A stretch of DNA of 64,000 bases from Candidatus Stoquefichus sp. SB1 (GCF_001244545.1 NZ_LN852696.1:744001-808000); one strand, 5' to 3'; numbered from the stretch's first letter, positions 25,508 through 34,309 are shown. A program made the numbers and translations. The notes: generated from the sequence alone by a model not told the origin.

Positions 25508-25873
25508 ATGAATATAGCGCTGATTGCTCATGATCAAAAAAAGGCTGAAATGATTGAATTTGTAAAAACATATGAAGATGTTTTGAAAAATCATCATTTG
25601 TATACGACTGGTACAACTGGTTTAAGAATTATGGAAAATACAAATTTAAAAGTTCAACGTTTTTTATCTGGTCCTTATGGTGGTGATCAACAAATAGGTG
25701 CTTATGTAGCAGAAGGCAAAATCGATTGGGTCATTTTCTTTAGAGATCCTTTAACAGCACAACCACATGAGCCAGATGTTAGTGCGCTTATGAGACTTTG
25801 TGATGTCCATCAAGTTCCACTCGCTTCTAATCAGGCTGCTGCTCAGTTAATGATGAAAGGTCTTATGAAATGA
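25508..25873 (+). CDS. mgsA: Methylglyoxal synthase
   Basis: The 121-residue enzyme converts dihydroxyacetone phosphate to methylglyoxal, bypassing lower glycolysis when phosphate is short. It matches the family closely: '[16 protein letters not shown]', '[11 protein letters not shown]', '[15 protein letters not shown]', '[20 protein letters not shown]' and the following '[12 protein letters not shown]'. The Asp in 'PYGGDQ' is the catalytic residue. The ATG at 25508 follows AGGGGTG; an upstream ATG would add seven unusual residues. It overlaps the next small gene by four bases. Confidence 0.95.
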   Translation: MNIALIAHDQKKAEMIEFVKTYEDVLKNHHLYTTGTTGLRIMENTNLKVQRFLSGPYGGDQQIGAYVAEGKIDWVIFFRDPLTAQPHEPDVSALMRLCDVHQVPLASNQAAAQLMMKGLMK

Positions 25874-26094
25874 TTTGTCCATATTGTCATCAAACGATGC
25901 AAATAGGATTTATACAAAGTGAAAAAGATTTGGTTTGGACACCACAAGGAGAAGTCGCAAATGTGTTTGTGAATAGGTTTAAAAAATATCAGATCCCACT
26001 GGTAAGAAGACATTTACTGAAAATGAGTCGTCTAAAAGTCTATCGATGTCAGAAATGTCAAATAGAAATAATTGATGAAAATGATTTAAAATGA
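25870..26094 (+). CDS. Small zinc-ribbon protein (DUF6487-like)
   Basis: The 74-residue protein has two Cys pairs, CPYC near residues 3-6 and CQKC near residues 59-62. Between them is '[19 protein letters not shown]', typical of the short PF20097/DUF6487 zinc-ribbon family. The function is unknown. The ATG overlaps the mgsA stop (ATGA), so it is translated with mgsA. The AIM24-like gene begins 13 bases after its stop. Confidence 0.75.
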   Translation: MICPYCHQTMQIGFIQSEKDLVWTPQGEVANVFVNRFKKYQIPLVRRHLLKMSRLKVYRCQKCQIEIIDENDLK

Positions 26095-26107
26095 GGAGGA
26101 AATCAAT

Positions 26108-26785
26108 ATGGAATATGAAATTATAGGAACACCACTTCCAGCTGTCGTGTGTTATTTAAAAAAAGGAGAGGTCATGTTAAGTGATAGTGGGGCAATGGCC
26201 TGGATGGATCCTTGTATGGAAATGGGAACAACAAGTAATGGAGGTATTGGAAAAGCATTTGGCAGAATGTTTTCTGGCGAAACGATGTTTTTAAATACTT
26301 ACAGTGCCAAAGCAGATGGTAAAATTGCTTTTGCATCATCATTCCCAGGTGAAATTAGAAAATATGATATTGCACCAGGAAAAGAAATCGTTATCCAAAA
26401 ATCATCTTTTTTGGCAAGTGAGCCAACTGTTGAAAGAAGTATTTTCTTTAATAAAAAAGCAATGACAGGTATTTTTGGTGGCGAAGGATTTATTATGAAT
26501 AAATTATCTGGACAAGGTACAGTTTTTGTTGAAATTGATGGATCAACAGTGGAATATGACCTAGCACCAGGGCAACAGATTGTTGTTGATACAGGATATG
26601 TTGCAGTGATGGATGCAACATGTACAATGACAACACAATCAGTTCCAGGACTCAAGAATAAAATGTTTGGTGGCGAAGGTTTCTTTAATACAGTTGTGAC
26701 TGGACCAGGACGTGTCGTTTTACAGACAATGCCAATTTCAGCCATTGCTGGAAGCTTAGCTCAGTTCTTCCCATCAGGTAAATAA
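26108..26785 (+). CDS. AIM24 / TIGR00266-family protein
   Basis: The 225-residue protein is built from repeated beta segments rich in Gly, with 'VMLSDSGAMAWMDPCMEMGT', 'GETMFLNTYSAKADGKIAFA', two 'FGGEGF' motifs and 'VVTGPGRVVLQTMPISA'. This is the TRAP-like beta-sandwich of the AIM24 family (bacterial TIGR00266), whose molecular role is not established. A strong AGGAGG precedes the ATG. It is probably the last gene of an operon with mgsA and the zinc-ribbon gene. Confidence 0.88.
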   Translation: MEYEIIGTPLPAVVCYLKKGEVMLSDSGAMAWMDPCMEMGTTSNGGIGKAFGRMFSGETMFLNTYSAKADGKIAFASSFPGEIRKYDIAPGKEIVIQKSSFLASEPTVERSIFFNKKAMTGIFGGEGFIMNKLSGQGTVFVEIDGSTVEYDLAPGQQIVVDTGYVAVMDATCTMTTQSVPGLKNKMFGGEGFFNTVVTGPGRVVLQTMPISAIAGSLAQFFPSGK

Positions 26786-26809
26786 GTCATACATATGTAT
26801 GGCTTTTTC
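26785..26809 (+). terminator. Terminator after the AIM24-like gene
   Basis: A 9-bp stem with one G-U pair (26785-26793 with 26796-26804) and five T residues begin at the stop codon. Confidence 0.65.
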
Positions 26810-26833
26810 TGACTCATAAAGGAGGTTTGTTTG

Positions 26834-27763
26834 ATGATTATTAATGCAAGTGCAAGAACAGATATTCCAGCCTATTATAGTGAGTGGTTTATGCATCGTT
26901 TAAAAGATGGGTATGTCTATGTCAGAAACCCTTATTATCCCACTCAAATCACTAAGTATTTATTAAATTCCGAAGTTGTTGATAGTATCATATTTTGTAG
27001 TAAAAATCCTCGTCCTATTTTATCCAAATTACAAGAATTAAAACCATATCACCCTTATTTTTTTGTGACTATAACACCTTATGGAAAAGAAATTGAACCA
27101 CAGGTTCCACCTTATCAAGAAGTCATCAAAGATATTTGTCAAATATCTAAACAATTAGGAAGTCATTGTGTTTGTTTTCGATATGATCCCATTTTTCTCA
27201 ATCAATATTATACAATTGAAAAACATATTGAAATCTTTGATGAAATGACAACCCAATTACAAGGATATGTGCATGATTGTGTAATCAGTTTTATTGATTT
27301 ATATGCCAAAACAAAGAAAAATTTTCCAGGGATACAAGAAGTCACAATAGAAGATCAAAAAAGATTAGCAGCTGCCTTTGCAAAAATTGCCACTGATAAA
27401 GGAATTCATATCAAAACTTGTGCTGAAAGTTTTGATTTAAGTGAATATGGAATAACCCATGAAGGGTGTATCAATAGACAACTTTTAAAAGAAGTCACTG
27501 GATGTACGATGAAGGAATTGAAATCTCAGCCTTTAAGAAAAGAATGTCATTGTTATCCAAGTCGTGATATTGGTGAATATAATACTTGTATGCATGGTTG
27601 TTTATATTGTTATGCAAATGAAAATAAAAAGCAAGTGATTGAAAATTATCAGCGCCATGATCCCTTATCACCACTTTTAATTGGTCATGTTCATGATGAT
27701 GACATCATCAAAGTCGCAAAACAAGAAAGTTATATAGAAAGGCAGTTATCATTAGATATATGA
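26834..27763 (+). CDS. DUF1848 family protein, possible Fe-S enzyme
   Basis: The 309-residue protein begins MIINASARTDIPAYYSEW, the standard DUF1848 opening. It carries a C-terminal Cys cluster: 'CHCYPSRDIGEYNTC' and 'HGCLYCYA', reminiscent of radical-SAM-type or Fe-S binding, though not the classical CxxxCxxC. The function is uncharacterised. The start is the ATG at 26834, eight bases after GGAGG; an in-frame TTG directly upstream is not needed. It overlaps the following cupin gene by four bases, which in turn overlaps a PLP lyase gene, making a tightly coupled trio. Confidence 0.85.
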   Translation: MIINASARTDIPAYYSEWFMHRLKDGYVYVRNPYYPTQITKYLLNSEVVDSIIFCSKNPRPILSKLQELKPYHPYFFVTITPYGKEIEPQVPPYQEVIKDICQISKQLGSHCVCFRYDPIFLNQYYTIEKHIEIFDEMTTQLQGYVHDCVISFIDLYAKTKKNFPGIQEVTIEDQKRLAAAFAKIATDKGIHIKTCAESFDLSEYGITHEGCINRQLLKEVTGCTMKELKSQPLRKECHCYPSRDIGEYNTCMHGCLYCYANENKKQVIENYQRHDPLSPLLIGHVHDDDIIKVAKQESYIERQLSLDI

Positions 27764-28176
27764 AAAAACAATGTGAAATACAGAGATTAAATGATGCTAT
27801 TGAAGTTGATAAAGGAGATGGAACACATGTCTACTATCATATTTTTCCTGAGTATGAAATCCACCTTAATGAGATAATGCCTCATACGCTTCAGCAATGG
27901 CATTATCATTCTCAAATAGAAGAAGTGATTTTAGTTAATGAGGGACAATTAACATGTTATGAAGATAATCAGGGAGTCAAGAAACATATACTTTTCAAAG
28001 GAGATGTCATTTGTGTTCATCAATCTATCCATACTTTTGCAAATGAAACAGATCAGGTTGTTCAAATGACAGTTTTGAGATGTGTACCACAAGGCAAAGA
28101 TCAAAGACAAATTATGAAAAATGATAAGACGCCTGTTACCAATAATAATCAAGATAAGAAAGGAATTAAAGAATGA
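27760..28176 (+). CDS. Cupin-domain protein
   Basis: The 138-residue protein has a single cupin barrel: 'QQWHYHSQIEEVILVNEGQL' (motif 1 with His, His and Glu metal ligands) and 'GDVICVHQSIHTFANET' (motif 2 His). The C-terminal 25 residues are polar and probably flexible. The ligand is unknown. It overlaps the DUF1848 gene upstream and the lyase gene downstream by four bases each (ATGA), so the three are translated together. Confidence 0.85.
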   Translation: MKKQCEIQRLNDAIEVDKGDGTHVYYHIFPEYEIHLNEIMPHTLQQWHYHSQIEEVILVNEGQLTCYEDNQGVKKHILFKGDVICVHQSIHTFANETDQVVQMTVLRCVPQGKDQRQIMKNDKTPVTNNNQDKKGIKE

Positions 28177-29345
28177 AAGATTTAGAAAATATTTGTTTAT
28201 CAGTTGAACATGATTTTGAAGGAAAATATCAGTCAGTTGCACCGGAAATTGTTCAAACATCATCATTTCAATTTCAAAACTTTGCACACTATGTGCAGGT
28301 GAATACTGCTCATGAGTTTGCTTATACTTATACAAGAGGAGACAATCCAACGCTTGAAATATTAGAAAAGAAAATAGCTCAATTAGAAGGGGCAGAGTGT
28401 GGAAGAAGTTTTGCCTCAGGAATGGGAGCCATTTCTGGAACGATTTTAAGTTTAGTTCAAAAAGGTGATCATATTATTATTGTCAACACGGTCTATGGCT
28501 CAAGTGTAAAACTCATTCAACAACTTCAAAAGTTTGGTGTGGAAAGCACCAAAATAGATGTGCAAGATACAAAAGAGATCTTTACATATATCAAACCTGA
28601 GACAAAGATGATTTACTTTGAAAGTCCTTCTTCACAAAGATTTGAAATGTTGGATTTAGAATTGATAGCTAATGTTGCTAAAGAAAAAAATATCTATACA
28701 GTGATAGATAACACATGGGCAACACCGTTATTACAAAATCCATTAAAACATGGCATTGATGTTGTTATTCATTCTTGTTCAAAATATATTGGTGGTCATA
28801 GTGATATTGTTGGAGGAATCGTTTTATGCCGCCAGGAGATTATGCAATATATAGATGATTTTGCACATATTTTATTAGGGGCAACGATGTCTCCTATGAA
28901 TGCATGGCTAGCTATTCGAGGATTAAGAACTTTACCAGTTCGTTTGAAAGCACAAGAAAAGTCAGTATTAGAAGTCATTGATTTTTTAAAACAAGATATA
29001 AGAATAGAAAGAATTTTTCATCCTACTTGTAATGGTGAAAAGCAACAAGCTCTAGCAAACCGTTATTTAAAAGGATATGGCAGCTTGTTAGGGGTTGTTT
29101 TAAAAGATGCTTCTCCTGATGTCATTGAAAGATTTGTAGATGCTTTACATCATTTTACATTAGCTTATAGCTGGGGTGGTTTTGAAAGTTTGATTTTACC
29201 TGTCTTTAAAGGAAATAATCAGGCAGAATTGAAACAACGTGGTTTGGCTATGGGGCAATTAAGAATGTATATTGGTCTTGAAGAAACTGAGATTCTCATT
29301 GATGATTTAAAACAAGCATTGGATTATGCTTACAATAAAGATTAA
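28173..29345 (+). CDS. Cys/Met metabolism PLP enzyme (methionine gamma-lyase / cystathionine gamma-synthase type)
   Basis: The 390-residue PLP enzyme has 'TYTRGDNPTLEILEKKIAQL', 'SFASGMGAISGTILSLV', 'TVIDNTWATPLLQNPL' and the PLP lysine in 'VIHSCSKYIGGHSDIVGG' near residue 205. The early 'YTYTRGDNPT' fits aggregate-prone gamma-lyases and sulfhydrylases alike, so the exact reaction is open. No met or cys biosynthesis gene is adjacent. It ends the DUF1848-cupin-lyase set; no hairpin is clear after it. Confidence 0.88.
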   Translation: MKDLENICLSVEHDFEGKYQSVAPEIVQTSSFQFQNFAHYVQVNTAHEFAYTYTRGDNPTLEILEKKIAQLEGAECGRSFASGMGAISGTILSLVQKGDHIIIVNTVYGSSVKLIQQLQKFGVESTKIDVQDTKEIFTYIKPETKMIYFESPSSQRFEMLDLELIANVAKEKNIYTVIDNTWATPLLQNPLKHGIDVVIHSCSKYIGGHSDIVGGIVLCRQEIMQYIDDFAHILLGATMSPMNAWLAIRGLRTLPVRLKAQEKSVLEVIDFLKQDIRIERIFHPTCNGEKQQALANRYLKGYGSLLGVVLKDASPDVIERFVDALHHFTLAYSWGGFESLILPVFKGNNQAELKQRGLAMGQLRMYIGLEETEILIDDLKQALDYAYNKD

Positions 29346-29470
29346 ATTATTCATAATTTTTTCATGATATTGTGACAATAATGAATAGAGTAACCATTCA
29401 ATTGATATCCAATTGTATCTATTTCTAAATCCCTTAAAATGAAAGTATATTCAAAAAGGGAGGAAAGAAT

Positions 29471-30871
29471 ATGGATGTTTTTGCTGATAAGCTTGGACGT
29501 GTTGGAGCTTGGTGTGGCCAAAATAAATATTTGACTGCTATCAAAAATGCGTTCCAAAATTTTATGCCTGCAACAATTGCAGGTGCGATTGGTGTTCTTT
29601 GGACAAATGTTCTAGTGAACGATAATGTTGTCGAAGGAAATGCTCAAGGTTTAGGCGGAATATTTAGTCCTATTATGGCACTAGAACCAATCAATACTGT
29701 ATTTTCTGCAATTCAATTTTGTACAATTTCTTGCATATCAATCGGGATTGTTATGTTAGTTGCTCAAGAAATTGGTGAAGCAAATGGGGAAAGTGGACCA
29801 TTTCCATCAGTTTTAGGATTTATGGCATGGGCGGTGGTTACACCAACAACTTATGTAGCAACTGAGTTAGTTAGTGGTTTAAGTGATGCTGCTGGTCAAT
29901 CTTTAACAATTGGAAATATTGTTGAGAATGCTGGAGGAAAACTAGCAGACGTGGGAACATTTTCAGGATTTAGCGCTGATTATATTGGAGCAACCGGTTT
30001 ATTTACAGCCTTGATCATTGGAATTGGTGCACTTGAGATTTATGGACTTTTTAGAAAAATGGATGCTTTAAAAATCAAAATGCCTGATCAAGTTCCACCA
30101 GGAGTTGCCCGTGCTTTTGAAATTTTAATTCCAACATTTTTAACATTGCTGTGTGTTGGTATAATAGGATGGGCTGTTCAGCTAATTACAGGACAATATC
30201 TTAATGATATCATTAAAACTGCAATACAAGAGCCACTTATTAATATTGTTGGTGAAAATGTTATTGGTATATGTTTAATGTATACAATTGCTCAATTATT
30301 TTGGTTGGTTGGTATTCATGGTCAAAATATGATTTCAGCTGTTAAAGAATCTATTTTTAGACCAATGTTAATTGCTAATACTTTAGCATTCTCATCTGGT
30401 CAAAAAATCCCTCATATGTTTACATTAACTTCTTTACAGATGTTTGGTGAATTTGGGGGTTCAGGATGTACGATTGGTTTAATTGTGGCTATCTTCATTT
30501 TTAGTAAGCGAGAAGATAATCGTGCTATAGCAACATTATCCATCGTTCCAGGATTATTTAATATCAATGAAACAGTTGTTTTTGGTATTCCAATGGTCTT
30601 AAATCCAATATTAGGAATTCCATTCTTGTTAGTACCAGCAGTGGGATTAGCAGTAGGGTGGTTCTTAACATCAATTGGATTTTGTCCAAGGGTTGTTTTG
30701 GAAGTTCCATGGACAATGCCACCATTGTTATTAGGTTTCTTAGCTACTGGTGGAAATATTATGGGAGCAGTTTCTCAGCTTATTGTGATTGCTGTTGCAA
30801 TCGTTATTTATATTCCATTTTTGTTGGCATATGAAAAATATCAAAATAAACAAATGAATATGGCAGAATAA
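29471..30871 (+). CDS. PTS system lactose/cellobiose-family IIC permease
   Basis: The 466-residue membrane protein with about ten helices has the family marks 'FMPATIAGAIGVLWTN', 'FWLVGIHGQNMISAVKES' (substrate-binding His) and 'GLFNINETVVFGIPMVLNP' (the conserved NE-V-FG-P loop). It imports and phosphorylates a beta-glucoside or N-acetylglucosamine disaccharide with IIA and IIB partners that are not adjacent. A strong GGGAGG precedes the ATG. It converges on an RpiR regulator that is the most likely controller. Confidence 0.92.
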   Translation: MDVFADKLGRVGAWCGQNKYLTAIKNAFQNFMPATIAGAIGVLWTNVLVNDNVVEGNAQGLGGIFSPIMALEPINTVFSAIQFCTISCISIGIVMLVAQEIGEANGESGPFPSVLGFMAWAVVTPTTYVATELVSGLSDAAGQSLTIGNIVENAGGKLADVGTFSGFSADYIGATGLFTALIIGIGALEIYGLFRKMDALKIKMPDQVPPGVARAFEILIPTFLTLLCVGIIGWAVQLITGQYLNDIIKTAIQEPLINIVGENVIGICLMYTIAQLFWLVGIHGQNMISAVKESIFRPMLIANTLAFSSGQKIPHMFTLTSLQMFGEFGGSGCTIGLIVAIFIFSKREDNRAIATLSIVPGLFNINETVVFGIPMVLNPILGIPFLLVPAVGLAVGWFLTSIGFCPRVVLEVPWTMPPLLLGFLATGGNIMGAVSQLIVIAVAIVIYIPFLLAYEKYQNKQMNMAE

Positions 30872-30885
30872 ACTTATATAAATAG

Positions 30886-30922
30886 AAAATCCATTATCAA
30901 TTATTATGATAATGGATTTTTA
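30886..30922. terminator. Convergent terminator of IIC and RpiR
   Basis: A perfect 14-bp stem (30886-30899 with 30907-30920) has A-rich and T-rich sides, so it can serve both converging genes. Confidence 0.8.
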
Positions 30923-30953
30923 AATAGACTATATTATATATAAATTAGTGTGG

Positions 30954-31745
30954 TTAGGATTGTCTTTTAGATATTATAAGTGAATATATGAAATTAACAA
31001 GATATTCAGCAGCGAATATAGAGCACATAACATCAATATTTTGATAATCTAAATTTCCAAAAAAGAGGTTTTCTTGACATAATTGAATAAGCTCTGTTTC
31101 AGTTTTAGCAGTAATAGAAATTGTATAAATTCCTTTTTCCTTTAATATTTTAGCAATGTTTAACATTGTTTCATTAGACCCAGTTAAAGAAAAAAGTACA
31201 GAAACATTTGATTGATAATTATTCATATTTTGAATATAGTAATAATTTAAACCATTTTGATAAGAACAATTTGAACAACAGCCTGTAGATTGTAATTTAA
31301 AAGCCATTTGTTCAGCTACATTTCCTGAGATACCAATACCATAAATATCGATTGAAGATGCACTCATTAAGCGATTACTTATTCTTATCATGGTATTTTG
31401 ATCAATAAGTAAATTTGTTTCAATAAGTATTTTTTCATACAATTGAATAACTGTATTTTTTGTATCTTCATAAGAAGCAAATTTTTGAAAAGGCAATCCA
31501 TTTAAAATATCTTCAGCTCTCCTATATTCTTTTTTCTCAATTGCAAGCTTGGTCATAAATTCACGATAGTTATTTAAACCTAGTTTTTTATACAAACGAA
31601 TAACAGTTGATTGTGAAGAATAACTTTTATTTCCAAGTTCAGTACTTGTTAAATTCTCTATATTGTTTTTTTTATCAAGTATATATTCAACAATCTGTTT
31701 TTCAGAATCTGTTAAATATATGTTTCTAAGTTGTTCAATAATCAT
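30954..31745 (-). CDS. RpiR-family regulator beside the PTS IIC gene
   Basis: The 263-residue protein has an RpiR HTH ('GNKSYSSQSTVIRLYKKLGL', residues about 38-57) and a SIS domain with 'SIDIYGIGISGNVAEQMAFK' and 'VSVLFSLTGSNETMLNIAKI'. Unlike some other regulators in the window it keeps a Ser/Gly-rich sugar-phosphate loop (SLTGSNE). The start follows AAGGAGGA. It probably controls the convergent IIC gene and itself; candidate palindromes are listed separately. Confidence 0.9.
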   Translation of the reverse strand: MIIEQLRNIYLTDSEKQIVEYILDKKNNIENLTSTELGNKSYSSQSTVIRLYKKLGLNNYREFMTKLAIEKKEYRRAEDILNGLPFQKFASYEDTKNTVIQLYEKILIETNLLIDQNTMIRISNRLMSASSIDIYGIGISGNVAEQMAFKLQSTGCCSNCSYQNGLNYYYIQNMNNYQSNVSVLFSLTGSNETMLNIAKILKEKGIYTISITAKTETELIQLCQENLFFGNLDYQNIDVMCSIFAAEYLVNFIYSLIISKRQS

Positions 31746-31807
31746 TTCTTATTTCCTCCTTAATTAAATAATATAATGATACATTAACAATGATTTCCAT
31801 ATTTTTA

Positions 31808-31822
31808 TGAATAAACTATTCA
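31808..31822. promoter_or_regulatory. Candidate operator TGAATA-AAC-TATTCA
   Basis: A perfect 6-bp inverted repeat with a 3-base centre lies about 65 bases upstream of the RpiR gene. Half-sites TGAAT and ATTCA recur at 29382-29400 upstream of the IIC gene, but with a 9-base centre. The link to RpiR is only suggestive. The rest of 31746-32206 holds no supported gene; it has a TTGACA/TATAAT-like promoter pair at 31928-31954 (15-base spacer) and AT-rich decayed sequence. Confidence 0.3.
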
Positions 31823-32206
31823 ATCATATCTATCCGACTTGTGATTGAAAGAATTTTTCATTAAAATATAATTGTCAATAGAGGACTTAAGCGAATCTCT
31901 TAAGATATTTTTGACCAAATAACTTTGTTGACAAAGAGAATGGGCATATATAATATGTCTATTTTCTTTTCGTTATTATAACATCATTTTTTATAAGCGT
32001 TATAACGACAAGGTGTATTGAGAAGATTTTTTCAATATTTTTAGTTAATTTATTCTTTTATTGAATGAATTATTTCATATGAAGATATTCAATTGATAAA
32101 ACTATTAAGCTAGTAAAAGCATATGGTCATAAAGTAGGGTCTATAAATGTAATAAAAGAAGTAAAGCAGAAATCTATGATTATTTATGAAATATTGGGCA
32201 GAGGTA

Positions 32207-32606
32207 ATGTTTGGTAAGAATGACAACTATGTTGAAGATCATGATTAAGATGTTATGCATCAGTTGATTATGAAAGAACAGTGCCGTCATGTTGCTGATT
32301 GGTTAAAAGAAGAACATTTAGAATTTTATCTAGAAAGTATTGATGGATTATTTGCAAGTGTAAACTTTGTAAGGGAAGCAGCACCTGTTTTAGAAATGAT
32401 ATTTGATGAGGCGTTGTATTGTGAAGATGTAAATGAGGTTAGTTTCATATAGAAGATATCAAAATCATCTTGAATCTATTAAAGCAATCTTGGATTTAAA
32501 GACAAGAACTTGGGGGGGAGTACGAGCAGTGGAGAATTATATTACTGATGATGTGAATAAAAATGGTTTACATACTATTTTGATTTGTTTTAAACTTATT
32601 TCATAA
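32207..32606 (+). pseudogene. Decayed HAD-IIB phosphatase gene
   Basis: Fragments of a HAD-IIB protein can be read in order. One frame gives 'FGKNDNYVEDHD', an in-frame TAA at 32246-32248, then 'CRHVADWLKEEHLEFYLES', 'GLFASVNF' and 'EDVNEVSFI' to a stop at 32450-32452. A shift of frame then continues with 'RYQNHLESIKAILDLK' and 'TWGG', followed by a corrupted tail ending at 32606. The N-terminal catalytic aspartate region and the metal-binding GDxxND motif are missing. No ribosome site precedes the 65-codon open part at 32255, so it should not be counted as a gene. Confidence 0.7.
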
Positions 32607-32621
32607 TAAATTTGATTGTAA

Positions 32622-32674
32622 ATATGTGACAATGATTTGTTGCTTTTTTACATTTTTTTTCATTTGTCACATAT
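32622..32674. repeat. Inverted repeat upstream of dacF
   Basis: Perfect 10-bp arms (32622-32631 and 32665-32674) can be extended to about 14 with one bulge and enclose a T-rich loop. The right arm overlaps a TATAAT-like box at 32672-32677, about 17 bases before the dacF start. It may be an operator or a terminator remnant of the decayed gene upstream. Confidence 0.45.
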
Positions 32675-32693
32675 AATGACTTGAGGTGTTTCC

Positions 32694-33839
32694 ATGATAA
32701 AAAAAATATTCATATGTTTAAGTGTTATGTTTCTTTGTTTAACAATTCCTCGTGTCCATGCTGAAGAATTAAAATTGGCACCCAATGCGGCTGCTTCCGT
32801 TTTGATGGAAGCATCAACAAAACAAGTCCTTAATTCATCACACGAAAATGATAAGCTGTTTCCTGCATCAACAACCAAAATTATGACAATGATTCTGTTA
32901 TTTGAAGCAATTAATAAAGGGACTTTAAAATGGGATGATGTTTTAACATGTAGTGCTTATGCTGCTAGTATGGGTGGTAGTCAAGTTTATCTTGAAGAAG
33001 GCGAAAAGATGAGTGTTTCAGATCTTTTTAAGGCTATCAGCATTGCTTCAGGAAATGATGCCTGTGTTATGGTTGGAGAAAGAATTGCTGGATCAAATGA
33101 TGGCTTTGTAAAGATGATGAATGAGAAAGCAAAAGAATTAAATTTAGTAAGTACACATTTTATGAATGCAACAGGATTGCATGATGATAATCATTATACT
33201 TGTGCCATTGACTTAGCTATTATGGCTGCCTATTTAATTCAAATTGGTGGTGAAAGATTATTTCAGACAACGTCATTATATGATAGCTATATTCGTGAAA
33301 ATTCTGCCCAGAAATTTTGGTTAGTTAATACGAATAAATTATTAAAATCATATGAAGGAGCCGATGGATTAAAAACAGGTTACACAAAAGAAGCAGGTTA
33401 TTGCATTGTTTCTACAGCCAAAAGAAATGGCTTAAGGCTTATTGCAGTTGTCCTTAAAGAAAGTGATCCAAAAGTACGTAATCAAGAAGTGTCTCAACTT
33501 TTAGATTATGGTTTCTCGCTCTATGAAAATGTCATTCTCTTTAAAAAAGATGATGTAATAGAAAAAGTCAAGATTGAAAATGCCAAAGTTAAAACAGTTG
33601 ATGTGATTTGTAAGGAAGATGTTGTTTATGTCAAAGATAAGAGTTCGACAGATGAAGTGACTTATGAAATCAACTATACAGATTTACTACCACCAATTAA
33701 AAAAGGTGAAACGATTGGGCATATTTTATTAATGAAGAGCGATGTCAATATTGGTTCATTTGAAGTCACAATCAATCAAGATATTGAGGCATTAACATTG
33801 CCAGAGAAAATGTATAATTATTTGAAAGCCTTTATTTAA
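32694..33839 (+). CDS. dacF: D-alanyl-D-alanine carboxypeptidase, DacF type
   Basis: The 381-residue penicillin-binding protein trims the terminal D-Ala from peptidoglycan stem peptides. It has a signal peptide (residues about 1-24, cleavage near VHAEE) and the three active-site motifs: STTK (SxxK) near residue 59, SGND (SxN) near 117 and KTGYT (KTG) near 225. The C-terminal beta-rich domain belongs to the PBP5 family. It stands directly upstream of spoIIAA-spoIIAB-sigF, the position of sporulation dacF in Bacillus, which supports the name, though a terminator separates it from spoIIAA here. Confidence 0.92.
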   Translation: MIKKIFICLSVMFLCLTIPRVHAEELKLAPNAAASVLMEASTKQVLNSSHENDKLFPASTTKIMTMILLFEAINKGTLKWDDVLTCSAYAASMGGSQVYLEEGEKMSVSDLFKAISIASGNDACVMVGERIAGSNDGFVKMMNEKAKELNLVSTHFMNATGLHDDNHYTCAIDLAIMAAYLIQIGGERLFQTTSLYDSYIRENSAQKFWLVNTNKLLKSYEGADGLKTGYTKEAGYCIVSTAKRNGLRLIAVVLKESDPKVRNQEVSQLLDYGFSLYENVILFKKDDVIEKVKIENAKVKTVDVICKEDVVYVKDKSSTDEVTYEINYTDLLPPIKKGETIGHILLMKSDVNIGSFEVTINQDIEALTLPEKMYNYLKAFI

Positions 33840-33840
33840 A

Positions 33841-33868
33841 ACAGGAGAAAAAAATCTCCTGTTTTTTG
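33841..33868 (+). terminator. Terminator between dacF and spoIIAA
   Basis: An 8-bp perfect stem (33841-33848 with 33855-33862) is followed by six T residues. It separates dacF from the spoIIA operon, which must therefore have its own promoter in 33869-33960; a GAAT element at 33931-33936 might belong to a sigma-H promoter but the -35 match is poor. Confidence 0.75.
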
Positions 33869-33967
33869 CAGAATTTTTCTAGTTTTGTTGAATAAATTCT
33901 AGTTTTAGCGAATCGATTAACTTTTATTTTGAATTGGTATATGATAGGCACGAAGGAGGAAAGTACA

Positions 33968-34309
33968 ATGGAAAACAGTATGGAAATTGAAGTTGTTAAT
34001 CATTTAATTATTGTTCATTTTCAGGGTGAAATTGATTGTGTTATGGCCCCGATATATCGTCAGCAATTGAGTGATTTATTAGAAGAAACAAAAGAAGATG
34101 TTGTATTTGATTTTCAAAAAACATCTTTTATAGATAGTTCTGGTATTGGTTTGGTATTAGGACGTTATAATCAATTGAAATTTGACCATAGAACACTTAT
34201 TTTAACTGGTTTAAATCAAGTCGCATATCGTTTATTTGAATTAACTGGGTTATTTCAGATTATGCCTTATTATGAATCGATAGATAATCTAAAGGAGGGT
34301 AGTCTATGA
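33968..34309 (+). CDS. spoIIAA: Anti-sigma F factor antagonist
   Basis: The 113-residue STAS-domain protein releases sigma F when unphosphorylated. The phosphorylation site is the Ser in 'FIDSSGIGLVLGRY' near residue 57. The ATG at 33968 follows GGAGG; an in-frame upstream ATG adds 13 residues containing the ribosome site and is rejected. The gene overlaps spoIIAB by four bases. Confidence 0.96.
   Translation: MENSMEIEVVNHLIIVHFQGEIDCVMAPIYRQQLSDLLEETKEDVVFDFQKTSFIDSSGIGLVLGRYNQLKFDHRTLILTGLNQVAYRLFELTGLFQIMPYYESIDNLKEGSL

Noticed and set aside
26299-26745. 148-codon minus-strand open frame inside the AIM24-like gene
   Set aside because: It is complementary to a recognisable family member, has no ribosome site, and its Pro/Ser-rich product looks like antisense translation.
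31999-32008. 10-base palindrome CGTTATAACG as an operator
   Set aside because: Short palindromes are frequent in such AT-rich DNA, and no intact gene follows it.
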